Assembly (NCBI GenBank): GCA_018610125.1
Contig: JAHEOI010000383.1
Coordinates: forward strand, 1 to 35,308
Direction: 5' to 3'
Length of the DNA: 35,308 nt
Source: Verrucomicrobiota bacterium
Lineage (GTDB): Bacteria; Verrucomicrobiota; Verrucomicrobiia; Limisphaerales; JAHEOI01
Below are positions 33,911 to 35,308 of the stretch, one piece after another (position 1 is the first letter of the stretch; each line of letters begins with the position of its first letter). The notes beneath the pieces are model-generated. The model ran no database searches and had not been told where the DNA came from. It was given only the letters and a program-made list of their open reading frames with translations. The translations under genes were made by a program, and so were the position numbers.

Positions 33911-33940
33911 TTGACTCCCTCACTCCACCTTCATTATAAA
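33911..33940 (+). promoter_or_regulatory. Candidate forward promoter upstream of the oxidoreductase gene
   Basis: TTGACT (33911-33916) is followed after 18 bases by TATAAA (33935-33940). It points toward the Gfo/Idh/MocA gene but would leave a leader of about 175 nt. Its -10 overlaps the -10 of the reverse promoter of panD, so both may not fire at once. Confidence 0.4.
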
Positions 33941-33961
33941 CAGCGAGACCGATCGGTTCAA
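33933..33961 (-). promoter_or_regulatory. Sigma-70-like promoter of the panD-lpxD operon
   Basis: On the reverse strand, TTGAAC (33961-33956) is followed after exactly 17 bases by a perfect TATAAT (33938-33933). Transcription would begin near 33926, about 30 nt before the panD ATG. Confidence 0.6.
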
Positions 33962-34121
33962 TCACGACTTGGAGATAAGAACGATACCGATAACGAACGA
34001 AAATGAGGCACGGGGAGCCGAAAGAGACGGTCATACGGATCGGTTCGAGGCGCTTATCCCGCTTCGTTGAGGCAGATCAGGTGACAGTTCCGACAATCAT
34101 AATACCAAATCAATCAAAGCA

Positions 34122-35195
34122 ATGAGCTCCCTCGGTGTAGCCCTTATAGGATGCGGCGGTGTCGCCCTGGCCAATCACGTGCCCGGATTGAAGCTTGCCC
34201 GCGATGCCGCATTGGTCGCCCTTTGCGACAGCAGCGAACAAGTGCTGGCGCAAGCAGCCGAAGCGACCGGGATCCGGACGACCCTCCAAGATTATCGGCA
34301 AATTATGGAGCTCCCGGAGGTGGACGCTGTGATCATCGCCACGCCGAATCGGTTCCACGCGCCAATGGCCAAGGCCGCTGCCTCGGCCGGCAAGCATGTG
34401 CTCTGTGAAAAGCCTTTGGCCATGGGCTACTCCGAAAGCCAAGCCATGCTCGATGCCGTCGACAAAGCCGGGATTTGCCACATGACGGCGTTCACTTATC
34501 GGTTTGTGCCGGCCATGCGATTCATGGCCCATCTGGTTGACAATGGTGAGATCGGCACCCCCTTTCACTTCCGGTCATCCCGGCTCCAAGACTGGAGCGA
34601 CCGCTATCTCGGATGGCGTCAATCTGCCGACCTTGCCGGCACCGGAGAGCTCGGGGACATGTTGTCACATCGGATCGACTTTGCCCATTTACTGTTCGGC
34701 CCGATCCAAGAAGTGGTCGCAGATCAACGGCAGTTCTTCCCCACACGCGAAGGAAACCCCTCCGACCTCGAGGATTGGGTAGGCCTGATGGCGCGATTCG
34801 CGAATGGAGCCACCGGCATGCTGGAAAGCAGCAAGGCCGCAAGCGGCCATGGCGAAGGCGGTTACAGCCAGGACTTTTGCGAGGTCACCGGCAGTCGTGC
34901 CAGCCTGATCTACAACCTCGAGCGTCCCAATGAAATCCAGATCGGCAAACAGGGAGAGAGGTTGAGCTCTGTCTCGGTCCCGCGAGACTTTTTGACACTC
35001 CCGGACAGCCCCCGAAACCCTGACGAGGGAGATCCCGTGGCCACATTCCGATACGATCAAGATATCGAATTCGTTCAAGCCATTCACGATCGCCGCCCCT
35101 GCCAACCCTCCTTTCATGACGGGGCTCGCGTGCAGGCCGTTATGGATGCAGCCCTCCAGTCAATCCATGAGCGAACTTGGACCTCGGTACCGTAG
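34122..35195 (+). CDS. Gfo/Idh/MocA family NAD(P)-dependent oxidoreductase
   Basis: The 357-residue protein has an N-terminal Rossmann domain (VALIGCGGVALANHV, G10-x-G12-G13), the family Glu-Lys-Pro motif LCEKPL (E96-P98), and in the C-terminal domain the D-x-x-x-H catalytic block GDMLSHRIDFAH (D179, H183). Members oxidise or reduce sugars, inositols and related polyols with NAD(P). There is no signal peptide or Tat motif, so it is cytoplasmic. The exact substrate cannot be told by eye. It is divergent from panD; a promoter candidate lies about 180 nt upstream, and no strong ribosome binding site was seen. Confidence 0.9.
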   Translation: MSSLGVALIGCGGVALANHVPGLKLARDAALVALCDSSEQVLAQAAEATGIRTTLQDYRQIMELPEVDAVIIATPNRFHAPMAKAAASAGKHVLCEKPLAMGYSESQAMLDAVDKAGICHMTAFTYRFVPAMRFMAHLVDNGEIGTPFHFRSSRLQDWSDRYLGWRQSADLAGTGELGDMLSHRIDFAHLLFGPIQEVVADQRQFFPTREGNPSDLEDWVGLMARFANGATGMLESSKAASGHGEGGYSQDFCEVTGSRASLIYNLERPNEIQIGKQGERLSSVSVPRDFLTLPDSPRNPDEGDPVATFRYDQDIEFVQAIHDRRPCQPSFHDGARVQAVMDAALQSIHERTWTSVP

Positions 35196-35269
35196 CGAGG
35201 CATTACCTTTAGAGCCAAGCGAGCCACTCCCCCACGGCTCCGACTTGACCAGGCTCGCAAGTTGACCTA

Positions 35270-35292
35270 CCATTCGGTAAATAGCCGAATGG
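35270..35292. terminator. Hairpin after the oxidoreductase gene
   Basis: CCATTCGG (35270-35277) and CCGAATGG (35285-35292) form a perfect 8-bp stem around TAAATAG, 74 nt after the stop codon. A TTGACC sits just before it. The lack of a T-run leaves open whether it terminates transcription or is an operator for a gene past the right edge. Confidence 0.35.
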
Positions 35293-35308
35293 AACCCCAC
35301 GGACAACA

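Overview
The window looks like a chromosomal segment of a Gram-negative bacterium of the Verrucomicrobiota (PVC superphylum), possibly Opitutae-like. That placement is an inference from gene content: a lipid A gene (lpxD), an H-X9-DG prepilin-like protein, a PEP-CTERM-like sorting tail, dockerin-like EF-hands, a Cys-type sulfatase, a Tat-exported PhoD phosphatase and several large secreted proteins with lineage-specific domains. No rRNA, tRNA, CRISPR array, intact transposase or prophage was seen.

Layout. 1-603 (-): the front end of an NtrC-type sigma-54 response regulator, cut by the window edge. 604-1277: a gene-poor stretch with a REP-like hairpin and a weak trace of an IS66-like transposase. 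1278-1712 (-): a SlyD-type FKBP prolyl isomerase. 1993-8503 (-): a three-gene restriction-modification-like island made of a coiled-coil/HTH protein, a ~1050-residue adenine methyltransferase and a superfamily 2 helicase that seems to lack the C-terminal nuclease of type III Res subunits. Only 11 nt upstream of this island ends a tightly overlapping operon (8515-11760, -) of an EgtD-type histidine methyltransferase, an ABC ATPase and a fused binding-protein/permease of the betaine/choline/ergothioneine type.

12203-14041 (+): a small secreted/membrane-anchored protein coupled to a PutP-type sodium/proline symporter. 14341-15795 (-): a sulfatase. 15882-17405 (-): an InaA-type kinase preceded by a SAM methyltransferase, probably acting on envelope glycolipid. 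17777-21117 (+): a PhoD-like phosphatase and an Asp/Glu-racemase family enzyme, ending at a 14-copy octamer tandem repeat. 21262-26105 (-): three exported proteins (an unknown secreted protein, an H-X9-DG pseudopilin and an 813-residue protein with about four copies of an unrecognised ~100-residue repeat). 26492-28507 (+): acetyl-CoA synthetase.

28693-33894 (-): a likely operon panD - lpxD - 1042-residue gingipain-fold protein - PEP-CTERM-like protein, driven by a good sigma-70 promoter. The 1042-residue protein has the C25 protease layout, but by eye the catalytic His and Cys are missing. 34122-35195 (+): a divergent Gfo/Idh/MocA oxidoreductase.

The most interesting points are the nuclease-less three-gene methyltransferase/helicase system, the egtD-transporter operon with no egtB beside it, the apparent pseudo-gingipain in a lipid A gene operon, the repeat-built secreted protein, and several local repeats (14x8 bp, 4x13 bp, and a 111-bp element bounded by perfect 14-bp inverted repeats). 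All family calls were made by reading; no database search was possible.
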